64,000 nt of DNA from Branchiostoma lanceolatum (lineage: Eukaryota; Chordata; Leptocardii; Amphioxiformes; Branchiostomatidae). The stretch covers positions 21,158,027-21,222,026 of the forward strand of contig NC_089730.1 in assembly GCF_035083965.1 (NCBI RefSeq), in the 5' to 3' direction. The number at the start of each line of letters is the position of its first letter. Within the stretch, counting starts at the first letter, position 1. The notes beneath the pieces were generated by a model. It made no database searches. It worked only from the letters and a program-made list of their open reading frames with translations, and had not been told where the DNA came from. The position numbers and the translations under genes were made by a program. Shown piece after piece: positions 22,086 to 34,700 of the stretch.

Positions 22086-22792
22086 CTAAACACCACGAAC
22101 GTACTTGATGTTGTGATATCGTGCCCATTGCTAAGCCTGTAGAGGAACGCTTGTCGTCCATTCTGTTTATTCGTCTTTTGCAATGCCTTTACTATTTTTG
22201 TTGTTATTAAACTTCTTTGATACAAAATTCCACCCCAGAGAGTGATTTCTAAAAAGTTAGAATTAATCTGAACCACTAAGGTTTCACAGAAACGCATTTC
22301 ACAAATTGTCAACAATATGGAAAAAAGTCAGCGAACAGTGCAATATTCATGTAGTATTCTTGCTCTACAAGAAATAGAATTTTTCATCATTATCAAATCC
22401 ATTCAACACATGGTGACCACTAAGGCTAGGGTCATATTTTCGAGCCGGGGCCCGGTCGGGCTGCTTGCGGGAACGGAAAATAAAAGTGTTTATCAAGAAA
22501 TATAAACAGGTAATGCTCATGACTAATCTTTTGTGTGTTGTCAAATCACCCAAGTCTCGACTTAGGCTCGTGTTCTCGCGAGACTAGGTCACTCCGTAAT
22601 CAAGACGTACAGTGGACGTCGAATATTTGGTGTTTGTTGCCTTAAAAATGTCACTGATTGAAGAATGTTCTAGTAACTGTGATTATACGTGACTGATGAA
22701 ATTCTTCAACGCACTATGATCACCCGGTTTGGAACTGTGACCCTGCCATTTCTAAACTTGAAACACTTATTTTTGCCGCCATAGTCTTCTTC

Positions 22793-22798
22793 TTTATT
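22793..22798 (-). promoter_or_regulatory. Poly(A) signal of the NETO-like gene
   Basis: AATAAA on the minus strand lies 42 bp after the stop codon at 22840. Confidence 0.6.
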
Positions 22799-22839
22799 TT
22801 GTACAATCCCTGTAAGATCATTTCAAGAAGATGCAGACG

Positions 22840-25800
22840 CTACGTGTGCACGTTGCCGTCCCTCAAACCTCTCGCCTCCTCCTCGTCCTCCTCCCCTGAC
22901 ACCTTCATGTTCTCCTTCAGTCTCCTGTTGGACCGGGTCGACGCCCGCGCGTCCGTTGACCTCAGCGGTCTCCCGCGCTTGTCGACCTGGCGCTGCCTGT
23001 AGGCGTGCCCGACACACGCCGCTGCAATTAGCAGCAGAACCGCTAGGACCAGCGCCACCACGATTCCCACCACCACGTTGTCTGATCCACCTTTCAGTCA
23101 GAAGATATATTTTGGAATCATGAGTGAAGTTTCTAAACGATGTAAGAGAATGGGATTTGCGCAACACCACCTCTAGTTGTAATCTCCAAACAGATGTTTG
23201 GGTGTGTAAATCGTTTTCAAAGCTGTCCATTTCTGTGTGAAACTGTCCCCTTAAATAGTTTTACATAGAAAAGAGACATATTGAAAAACGTAACGATTTA
23301 CACTCCCCAAACATCTGCTTGGAGATTACAACGGTTGTGGATTACCACGGTTGTACGAGAGCGAAAATTCGAAACACAAAGAGTGAATCTACATATAAAT
23401 ACCTTACAGGGAAGAACGAAATAGATATAAAATGGTCACGAATGCGGGAGGCAAAGATTTGCTATGATATTTACCATCTTATAAGGCTCCATAATGGTTT
23501 TGCTTTTCTCCTTTAATTTGCATAGTTCTTTTGGCATTGACTGACCTGGCAGAGGTTGGCAGTCTCTCTCGTCGGAGTTGTCCGTGCTGCCGCAGTTGGG
23601 AAACCCGTTACACACCAGGGCATTGTGGATACAGCGACCAGCATGCTCCGCGCACCGGAAACCGCCACAGGTCCCGTTAGCTGGGGGAGTGAATACATCA
23701 ACATATGACGTCACCTATCATAACTCCGCCGGGTGCTCCAGTGCTAACATAAAAAAAGTCAACCTTAAGAAGATACCAGGAATCTCAAAGCATGCACATT
23801 TCAGATTTTCAAGTGTTTAAGCCCTCGATAGACAGTATAGAGGTGCGAGAATACCAGGCGGAAATATGGTGATACATTTTGTACGACAATGTTCTCAAGG
23901 CACAGATACTTTTCATGAATAAAATCGACTCGCGTACACCAGCGCTTATTTGTTCTTTGAGAAAGGCATGGAAAATCTTCATTATTTCTTGAAATCTCTT
24001 AAAATTCTGAGAAATAAAAATATAGCTGGGGAAGGAATTTAAACGTCAGCGCTCATAATTCCACGGGTACTAGGCGCTAGTGGTGTGGATCTAAACCCGA
24101 GTTTAGGTTTAGGTTCGGACTCGAGTCCAGAGGTTTAGGTTCAGGTCCGGACTTGAAAGTCCGGACCTGAACAATAATTTTGGAATATTTTGTTGTGTTA
24201 CATGTAAAATTGCATATTGGCAGATATTTAACATGTAATTTGAAAACTATATATACGGAATTATATCCAGTCAGTAATCAACACAAAAGTTCAGTTATAA
24301 TAAACACAAAAACAGCAATGTTTTAATATTTTCTAGTGCAAATTTCACGATTTAAGGAAGGTTTAAGATGGTTTAAAACAAAAAGGAGTGTATGAGTGAG
24401 AGAATTTTTCAAGTCCGGACTTGTTTCCAGACGTTTAGGTTTTTTTGGACTTGAACCTAAACGTTTTACAAGTCCGGAACCGGTCCGGCCGAACCGATCC
24501 GCACCACAAGTACTAGCATACTCAAAGGCTGTCTTAAAAAAATTGGAATGGGAACTTGAAAAGCATCAGTAATCCCCGAGGTGTGCTCATTTCAGATATC
24601 CAGGGGCACATTTCAAACTTGAGGTATCCACTTGTAATCCGAGGCATTTTGAAACGTCGTTATTAATTTGTTGTTGTTGATGCGCGGTCTTAGGATATCC
24701 GTACCGTAGGACCTATTGAATAGTCTCCAAGCAGACCTACGGGTTGGCAAAGACCGTATCCAACAGGCAGAAGGAGTTTTCATAGCCAACCCAACCTTAG
24801 ATTGCACTATAAGCTCCTTCTTCCAGTTGGATACGGTCTTTGCAATCTATTGGGTCTGGTTGGAGACTACTATTGAAGGCGGTGACACATTTTGTACAGA
24901 CTATGATTCTTTCGTGAATAAAATCAACGTGTGTACATCAGAGTTCACCTGTTCTTTGAGAAACAAAATCGAACATTTCCTTATTTCTTGAAACATCAGA
25001 GAAACTTCCGCAATTGTAAATCACAGATGAGAATTTTTTTCTACATTTTACAACCATACTTTTTACAAGTACACTTCACTTTTTGATACGGACATCTGTT
25101 TTAAACGCAGTATCTGCTCTGATACGCAGGTACAATAAACCTACCTGGAATGTGAGTAAACTGAGTCCACGACGCCTGGAACCTTCCTCGGCCCGTCTTG
25201 GACGTGAAGCTGAGAAATTCAATAAGAATGTTCATTTCTTAGATAGCTAATTTCTCAGCAGACTTATCTTTTCCCTTTGTTTTGTAATTCTTAATGACTA
25301 AAGCATGAGCAATACCTACGCTTAAGGTTGTGATTTATTTGGAAAACGCTACAGACCCAAACGAAAGAAAAAAACCCATAAACTTGGGAAAGAAAAATAT
25401 TGTTATCTGATTTCGATGTATCTGACTGTTTGCCTTTTCAAGATAACTTAATATTTTTCGTTATCTCAGATCATCTCATAATTGAAAAAAAAAGATATGA
25501 CAAATCAAGAATATAGTGCAAAATGACCATATTTCAAGTAGAATTATTCTTGAAAGGAAAAAAGAAAAGAAATATACGATTAACTAAAAATGATACTCAA
25601 AATTCCCCATATTTGGAGCGGACCTACCTGACGATAAGAGCGGTAGCGTCGGGGCCGGTCTCCATGACGTCAGGCGAGTCGGACGTTTTTACTGGCTCAG
25701 CAAACACGAGCGCGCCAGTGTCGTCATGCTTCACCTGGTACGTCTCCAGTTCAGCATCTGGAGCGACCAACAGAAAATTAGAGTCATTGCTGGACAGAGA

Positions 25801-28713
25801 CGGGGGGCGTTATAGACTTCCCTGCACAGATCATCTTCCTCTCCACATTCCAGCTAGCTCAGTTACATATCAACTCCATGGATTACCTGGTACATTTGCA
25901 GCTCCGCATCTGGGACGGACTAGAGGGAAACAACAACTTTTATAATCAACAACCAACAGGACATTAGAGCCATCGCTGGAAAGTACAGAGACGAGGGGCG
26001 TTATAGGCTTCCCGGAACAGATCATATGCCTCTCCACATTCCAGCTAGCTCAATTATATTGATCAATCAACTCTTTGGACTGATTCTACTCATGGTATGA
26101 TTTTTTACTTGTCGTTATAATCTCAGTGATACATTTCTCTTTTTCTATCAACCTCCACCATTCTTCCCTTTCCAGTATTGCTTTTTGTTATTTTCCATTA
26201 TCTCTCTTCTATCGGTCTATTTCTAACCCCCCCCCCCCCATATTTTTTTCTCATCTTATTCTATACTTGATACCTTCGTATGCGATGTCCGTTTCTAAGA
26301 ACTGCAGGGAGACGTCATTGTTCGGGGAGGAGAGTTCCAGGACCCACTCGCACTGGAAAACGTCGGCGGGGACAGGGCCGGGGTAGCCCGGGGACTCCAG
26401 TACGCCGCCCGCTACCCTGTAGGTCCCGCCGCAATCTGGGGGAATATTACAGTGTGTTAGCGTAAGGGCCGATCACTGTAACGGGCAACACTTGAACACG
26501 TCGGCGGGGGCAGGGCCGGGGTAGCCCGGGGACTCCAGCACGCCGCCCGCTACCCGGTAGGTTCCTCCGCAATCCGGGGGAATATCACAGTGTGTTAGCG
26601 AAAGACCTGCTCCATGGCCGATCCCAGGACCGGGCCACACTGGAACGCTTCGGCGGGGACAGGACCAGGTTAGCCCGGCACTCCAGAACGCCGCCCGCCA
26701 CCCTGAAGGTACCTCCGCAATCTGGGGAAAAGCATGATACATATATTGTTACTGTGATGTGGACTGCTACAGGGACCAGCAAGGGCCGGGACACACTGGA
26801 AGACTGCAGCGGGGACAGGACCGGGGTAGCCCGGGGACTCCAACACGACGCCCGCTACCCTGTAGGTTCCTCCACAGTCTGGGGGAAAAGAATGAATTGG
26901 TACATGTTACAGCGCCGTGGTTACAGGGCCAGGACCCACTCACACTGGAACATGTCAGCGGGTAATGGGCCGGGGTAGCCCGGGGACTCTACCAGACCTC
27001 CCGGTACCCTGTAGATCCCACCATAATCTACGACCAATTAATTAATGTTCAGGCTGTTCTAAGGCCAACCGTACCGTTATGGACAGGAACGCGCTAGAAC
27101 ACGTCAGAGGGCAAAGGGCTAGGGTATCCGGGGGACTCTTGGACACCTCACGCTATACGTTCCTCAGAACCTACAGACAATTATAGTGAGTTAGAGAGTA
27201 AGAACAGTTCTAGGGCCAGCTCCTAGACCGGGTTGCAGCAGAACACTATACTGGTTATGAATCTTGGTTCTAATTGTGTCAACAAAACTCCTGGAAAGTA
27301 CCATCTAGATTTCATAAGCTGAAAGAAACCTTAAACAGATGCTCACCGTTGGTGATGAAGTTGAAGTCTACCTGGAACCCTCCGTAGTTTTTGGTTTCGT
27401 CCGTGACGAAGGTGAGCTGGGCTCTTGGTCGTGACGTCACCAGAGCGGGCGGGACGCAGTCGCCACAGTAACGGCCCAGCGTGCGCACTGGTTGGTCAGC
27501 GTCATTCAGCTCCTCTACCTCCAGGTAGTCATGGTGACAGGTGTAGAAACTACAAGTTGAAAACAAAATGTTACTTGTACATGAGAAGCCATTCGCGTGA
27601 CGCCAATGGTTCAAAAAGCTAAAGTTCTAACACTTGCCAAGATCATTTCAGATCGGTACAAATATATATCGTCCCAGCAAACTTCCAATTTCCTATCAAG
27701 GTACGTAGACTTTTGAACTTGATCTTGAAAATTCAACTTGATCGTTGCACCCTATCAAAGCTCCGCCCCTGTAGCGTTGCGAAAATGACACAAAAATTCC
27801 TCCGTCGGTCAATAGCGACTATGGTAAAACCTTTTAACAGCCATACAACAATGGCTATGGCTAAGCAAAGCCTTGCCACACCAAACACCTATCATTTGTA
27901 GAATGTCTAGGTATTTTCCACGTGCATATCTATACTATATTAACTGCTATATACCCCAATAGAGTCTCCAAAAAATTCTGTTCAACCACCTACCACGGTC
28001 TGTTACTCTCGTGCGGTGCGCCCTCTATCTGCAAGGCGTTGAACTTCAGCCGTAACCTCTCCCCAGGCTTCCCCTGAAGGACGTAAGTGCAGAACTGGCT
28101 TTCTGGGTAGTCCGCCGGGAAGCCCGGCGAGGCTATCACGCCGTCCGGACTGTCCTCGCTGCTGTAAACATACCTGCACGGCTCTTGGCTCTCTGTGGAA
28201 GAAGGGGAGGGCGGAGGTTTATATGGATACTTGTGTTTCTTAATATTTTGTGTGTGTTCAAAACGGTTGATATGCTCGTTTTGTGTCCACTGAACCATTT
28301 GTATAACACAGCCCCTTTTCGAGATGAATAAAATCTAGAGGCGATATTTATCTTGCATTCATCCCTCCGCCAGAAATTCGGTTCAATTCGTTGATAAAGT
28401 TTTAACGCATGCATGTACATGACTGTATAGTTTGAGAGATAACTTAAGTCCGGAACCGATACTAATGAACAAATTTCAGTGAGACACAGTGCATGAATGT
28501 TTGAGACGTGCCCCTGTGGTGTAAATAATCACCGATATCGTCGGACCGTGCATGAATGATGGTGTAAAGCCGCATGCGTGCCGGATCAATGGTGCCGGGG
28601 CGCGCCGTAATACGAGCGGAGGAGCAGACAGGCAATCAGCAGATTCAATAGCAGCCCTTCACAGCAAACTGCTCAGGCGGTCGAATCTTAGTACTAACAG
28701 TTTTTGACTGGTT

Positions 28714-28788
<75 letters not shown>

Positions 28789-31700
28789 GTCATCATTATC
28801 ATCATCATCATCATCAACATCATCATCATCATCATCATCATCAGTCAACGTGCTTACGCACCGTCGGGGTTATACCGCCCCTTATGGGGTGACTTATCAT
28901 TTCGTTGCCTTTACTGGCTTTACGCATGTCAAAATTGTATTGTTTGCTCGGGCGACCATGGGTGCTGCCATGTTGGAATTTTTGCGTCACGCAGGCGCCA
29001 TTTTGTTGTGGTCATGTCATGTACATGTATTGGTATTAGGTTTTTCTGGTATGCAAAGATAATTCTTCCTTTATGTTATTATCGCATTTCTGCTAGCCTT
29101 TATCAGACCCATGATCACTGCGGTGACTTCAAAAACGTACAAATTTAGCCAAATAAGAAAAGTAATTTACCAGGGGAAATAAGTAACAATAGAGCAACAT
29201 TTAACCTTACAGCGGGCTCACTCTCCTTACAGATTATTCACCATTTTGCAAGCCACTAAACCAAATGAAAAGAACCCTTGAAACTACTCCGCGGTGCTTT
29301 TTACACCTGCTCAGACCAGGTACAATGCTGCGGTTGTTCGGTAATAGCCCAGACAAAATGGAAAGAACCCTTGAACATACTCCGCGTAGCTTTAGACACC
29401 TTGCCAGGCCAGGGACAATGCAGAATATAATAACTGCGGTTGTTCGTTGACAGCCCAGACACTGAGGAGTGATCGCCTGACGGACTCTCGCCGCCGGCTG
29501 AAGTACTAACGGACGTTCACTGGCACAGAACAACTTCAAGTGGAGAGGTCCCCGCGACCATGTTACGCGCTACTAATCTCCGAGGAGATCTTTCGGCGGC
29601 AAAATCGTAACGGTCGGCAATGGCGGTCAGTGGTTGTATGGTTCTATTGCATACCCGGTAGACCGCCTCATGACGTAACACACCAGGTTTGTTGAGTACA
29701 AGCTTAAGCTGCATATCCGGACAGATTTATTTGATTCACTCACACCAGGAAGGATCCCTACTCTTTTCGATAAGTGTGGTGGGTACTTAAACGCGCTCGG
29801 GGTGTACATGTGGCTCTCCTCAAACACGTTCTATCCTAGGGACGTCCCTATAAACTGAAGCTAGCTTTTCATTCTCACTTGATTATAAGTAGAGTGAGCA
29901 AATTCGTGTTAACTATCTTTCCCAAGAGCACAACGTAAAAAAAAACAAGTCAGGGGAGCCAGGTTTGAAACCCAGGACCACTGGGTTATGGGCCAAGCGC
30001 CCTACCATTACGCCACCGCAGGTTCTCACGGCTACGGAAGAGGCCTGTCTTCAGTCGGAACGAACAAATGCTATACTTAGTGTGTACCAAATACAAGAAA
30101 CACACGGTGATAACAGAAGTGAAACAATGCACAAGAGGTAAATTATTTTGTCTATTTGGTAAATTTCGACTTTTTTTCAAGCAACCTATGGAATAGACTA
30201 GTGTTTTATGCCAAAGAGCGGCTTTGTCGGCGCTACAGATCTAACCATTGATACAACGGTAAGTACATATCAGACCGACCCGTGTGATTTTAGCCTGTTC
30301 GATTAGGCCATGTTGATTTGATTATATGGATGACATCCTCTGAGAACCCAAAAACTGATGCGAGAGTGCGAATAAAAAAAAGTTAATCAAAACATGAAAT
30401 CTACGTGGTCAGTCAGGAAGGCTGAACAAATGACTAAACTCATGGTATAGCGAATGATGGATTCTTTATTTTCATTTTTGTACATCCTCTTCTTTGACTT
30501 TGGAATTGAGTTTGGTTTTCTATGACATTAGTATCGTTTCTCAATATTTTTCTTGCAATTTACAGCATATATTTGATCATTTTGCAGCAGAATGGTAGAA
30601 AACTTTTTTTCATTTTTGAAATCGGACGGAAATTGATGCGCGCGCGGATGTCATCCATATAATCGAATCAACACGGCCTTACACATCTACTGAGAGGGGA
30701 TCCTAAAAGGCTTAGCGACGTGTTTAACAGGTCCCAATGACGTCATCACGTCATGGGACCGGGGCGATAAGATGTGGGATAACTCCGGGGCTAAGTCAGA
30801 GGAACTGTCTGGTTGTCGGTAGTTCTAAACGCCCATATAAAGACATTTTCCTACCCTGGATCAGGATGATAAGTAGGTGAAAGGTCATGACCGGAAACCT
30901 GCCTGTGTGAGCTGACCTAGATTCTATAGTACGGTACTCTGTACGGCTATCTCACCAAGCAATTCAAGCAGTTTGCAATTGTTAAGAATCATGGGCGTAC
31001 TTGGTGGAGTAGAGGAGAGAGCATAACAAGTGATCTCCTCTGAGCGCTAAAGCACGGCCATGCAAGAATGGGGAGAACATTTGCAACCTACTTACACCGC
31101 CTTTGCCTCTGTTAGGATGTGTACTGTTAGACTGGAGTCCAGCCTTGTAAGCTTTGGTTCGCTCCCAACGTTGGTACTCGGAGTAGTGACGGTGTCCGAC
31201 CAAAGCTATCAAGACTGGACTCAAGGCTAGTGTACTGTGAACTAGAAGGCCTTCCTAGATCTTCGAAGAATCAGGATAGATGGAGGGGATGAGTCAAGAC
31301 AACCCGAGAAACTGGCGACAAGATGTTGAAGAAACATAATTATGATAATTCGTAGACCCGAAGCTGTGTCCATACACATGCAAAATCGTAACAAATTTTT
31401 CCGTGATCCAAAACTTTCCAATTACCGAAAAAACAGTAAAAATCTTCAATGATTATCTAGCCAGTTATCTTGTTCATACACTGGCAAACAGAGTGAAAAG
31501 AACGTTGCAAACAATCCTCGTGGCCATAGGTGAGTGCCTCTATTTTCCAAGCAGAGGTTTCGGTAGGCGGGGAGGGGGCTGGTAGTGGCCACGATTTTTT
31601 TCGTCGGCCTCCAGACGCAGGCGAAAAAAATCGCTACCACTACCAGCCCCCTCCCCGCCTACCGAAACCTCTGCTTGGAAAATAGCGTGCCTCGCCATGG

Positions 31701-34700
31701 CGGCCATTCAGCGCCGAGGTTGTAGTTGATATCTTGACACAAACCTTTTAACGTTACCTGAAGTGGGCGGCTGACGCCATGTTTGAGTGGGTGCGATGAA
31801 TAGTCGGGTCTGAGCCATGTGAGACGGGGCTTAGTGTGTCTAATCCCGCCTGGTGAAGACTAGCGGTAGAACCAGAAATGAAAAGAAAACACCTGAGCCT
31901 GTTAAAGACTCCGAGAACACCGGGAAAGCAACTGTTAATCCACAGTCTGAGACATTCGTCGAGCGGTTTTCCGTGCTCTTATTTCTGTTGTTGTTCGCCA
32001 GGATTTTTAGCGAGACTGTGAAAAACATGGACCTAAGATACCCTTTTTGAATTGATGATGATGACTTTATTTGGTAAGGATCTCGCGGGAACACCCTAAT
32101 TTCGTCTTTATTACAGAGGCTTTACAACATATCCACTTTTCTGTCACGAGACAGCTGTATATTGCAGGGCACTTGTGCAACTGCACCAACAGTGCCTTCA
32201 GATTGCGATCGTGCGCGCGGCGTATGTGATCGGGCCCATTATAATTGTATAACAGGGTCTTATCAGATTCAGTGGTCTATACGACAAAGAAAGGGAACAA
32301 TGGGCCGAGGCTTACAACATTCAATGGCTGTCTAGCAGCGAACGAGTGGGGTATGGCGATAGCTGCCAACACTCTAGGCAGTTAACCACTAAATAACACT
32401 CACCACGAATCTGCCAATGATTAAACCTAGTTTCTTTTCAAGGCGCAGTGGTAAACGTTCAGGTAGTACAAGGTTATCAACATTTGGCGCCACATGCATA
32501 TAGCATGGTAACTTGAGAGTATACTCAAGCTAGTATGTAACTGTCCACTAAATAATACACATCGCCTGTATGAGAATAATTAAACCTAGTATCCTTTGAC
32601 ACATTCGCATACGTCCAGGTTGCATGTACAAAATGTACCCTTGTTATGTTATTGAAGTTTGCCACTATCTGCAAATAAGATGGTTAGTTGAGAGTATACA
32701 CAGTCTAGTATACAGCACAAGTTCCCGTGTCAGTGAAACGTGTAACAGGTGCACGCTGTAAGGTGTGGAGAGAATGTAGCAAAAGCTACAAACCTCGCGG
32801 GCCGTCAACCGTTACCGGACAAAATGACGGGAGAAAAACCCAGTATCCTCACATTTTAGTGATACGATACTATAACTGCAATCAGTTGGCATATCTTGAA
32901 TATATGTTAAACTGTAACCCATGAGTTTTTAAAGGAAAACTGTATAGATTCTGTTTGTCTTAATTAAAGGTTACAAAGGTAGGTCCCGTCTCGTGTGACA
33001 GGTATAGCCATCGGTCTGGAACCTGTGCAAATACCGCAGGTGCCATTGGTGTAGCCTCCATAGCAGGCTCTGAACCGGCCTTTTGGGGGGCTAAATACTA
33101 CACCTTTTGCAGCCAGCCCGTAACCAGCATCAGCCACCCCGTAACCATTTTTACTGGCAACATGGTTATGGGGTGGCCGATGGTTACGGGCTGGCTGCAA
33201 AAGGTGTATTATAGTTAGCCTCCAAAAAGGCCGGTTCAGAGCCTGCCATGGAGGCTACCATGGGAGTGACCATGTTCTGGGTAGGAGGGGGTGGGGCTCC
33301 CCGACCCGTGGTTTTGGCTTATTACGTGCTGATTTATGACTGCTACCGCGGCAGACGTGGATATAGCAAGGCATCAAGCATGCATCCTCGTCCACCAGGA
33401 CCTTTCCGCTCTACGTTACATCGCTCGCGGAAAAGGCCCTGGTAACACGGGGTGGCATCCATGGTTATTGCAGGTCGACGAGACTTGGTCATGAATAATT
33501 AATGAGCTAAGCCTTATTTGGCACAAACGGCAGTTGTACCTCATGAATAGTTAATGAGCTAGCCCTTATTTGGCACAAACGGCAGTTGTAGCTCATGAAT
33601 AATTAATGAGCTAGCCGTAACAGGTAACCTGATTGGTTGATAGCTTCCCAGCGTTCTTTGCGCGTTTGCTTCCGATGAGTGGAAGCAAATGGGTTTTAAC
33701 CCCTCTGATTGGCTGAAGCTGTTTTGGAGGCTCGACCTGCAATAACCATGGATGCCACCCCGTGTTACCAGGGCCTTTTCCGCGAGCGATGTAACGTAGA
33801 GCGGAAAGGTCCTGGTGGACGAGGATGCAAGCATGTAATCAAAAGACAACAGGGAATAAGAAAACCTATATAAAAGGAACACTGAAACCACCCTTCTTCG
33901 TCTATATCACTTAAGTCTGTGATGAAACGTCAGGTCATTTCAGAAATCAGGAAATAGAAAAAAAGCCCCTCAAAATGACTACAACATCGCAAATCCTTTC
34001 AATTTTTCTCGAAATGTTCAGCTCCGAAAAGGCAAACGCCAAAATTTTAAACTAGTCGCTAAGTATGTTTGTTTGAATAAAGAAATACCTCCGATACTGC
34101 TCGTGACCTCCTGACCTTCACCTATAGTCAACCCAAATCGATCCATCCCACAGAGGTCAACCTCGCACATTTAACAAACCGCGGGATCAATTCTGCGGTA
34201 GAGTTCAGAGGAGGGCTGAGACGGTCTCTTCCTTATTGGGTTAATAGAAAGGGTAACTCAGACTGCTAAACCTAACAAAGGCTTTTAATGCCGACCCATT
34301 TCCTATCAAGTCTGTCTCTCGTCAGTTTCACGTCTACTGTCATTCTATAAAGACTAGGACACATATTGCGCAGACATATGGCAAAATTACAAAACAAAAA
34401 GTGCATAAAACTATTCAAACGGTCAAACATACAGCTTAAATGGTCGAGAAGCAGGTACGAGTTCTAATAATTTGCACCATTGCAGAAAGTAGGAAATGGA
34501 AAAAACTAAAGGAAAAGGAAATCTGACACAAAAGGACTACAATAGCGCACGTCTTTCAACTTTCCTATCACACTGTTTAACTTCTTCCTTTTATATTGCT
34601 CCAAGAGTGAGAACGTCAATAATAGTCACTAAATGTGATTGTCTGAAACCTTTGCAAAAATGTGTTTGTCGCTAAATATGTTTGTTTGAATCAGGAAGTC

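Larger units (their letters stand above)
20271..22792. other. Convergent intergenic region
   Basis: This lies between the ATP-grasp gene (+) and the NETO-like gene (-). It holds a simple repeat, a perfect foldback, a SINE, and otherwise A+T-rich sequence without credible exons. Confidence 0.6.

Noticed and set aside
28645-28892. Open frames of poly-Asp, poly-Met and poly-His
   Set aside because: All are translations of the CAT microsatellite with no splice sites or conserved flanks.
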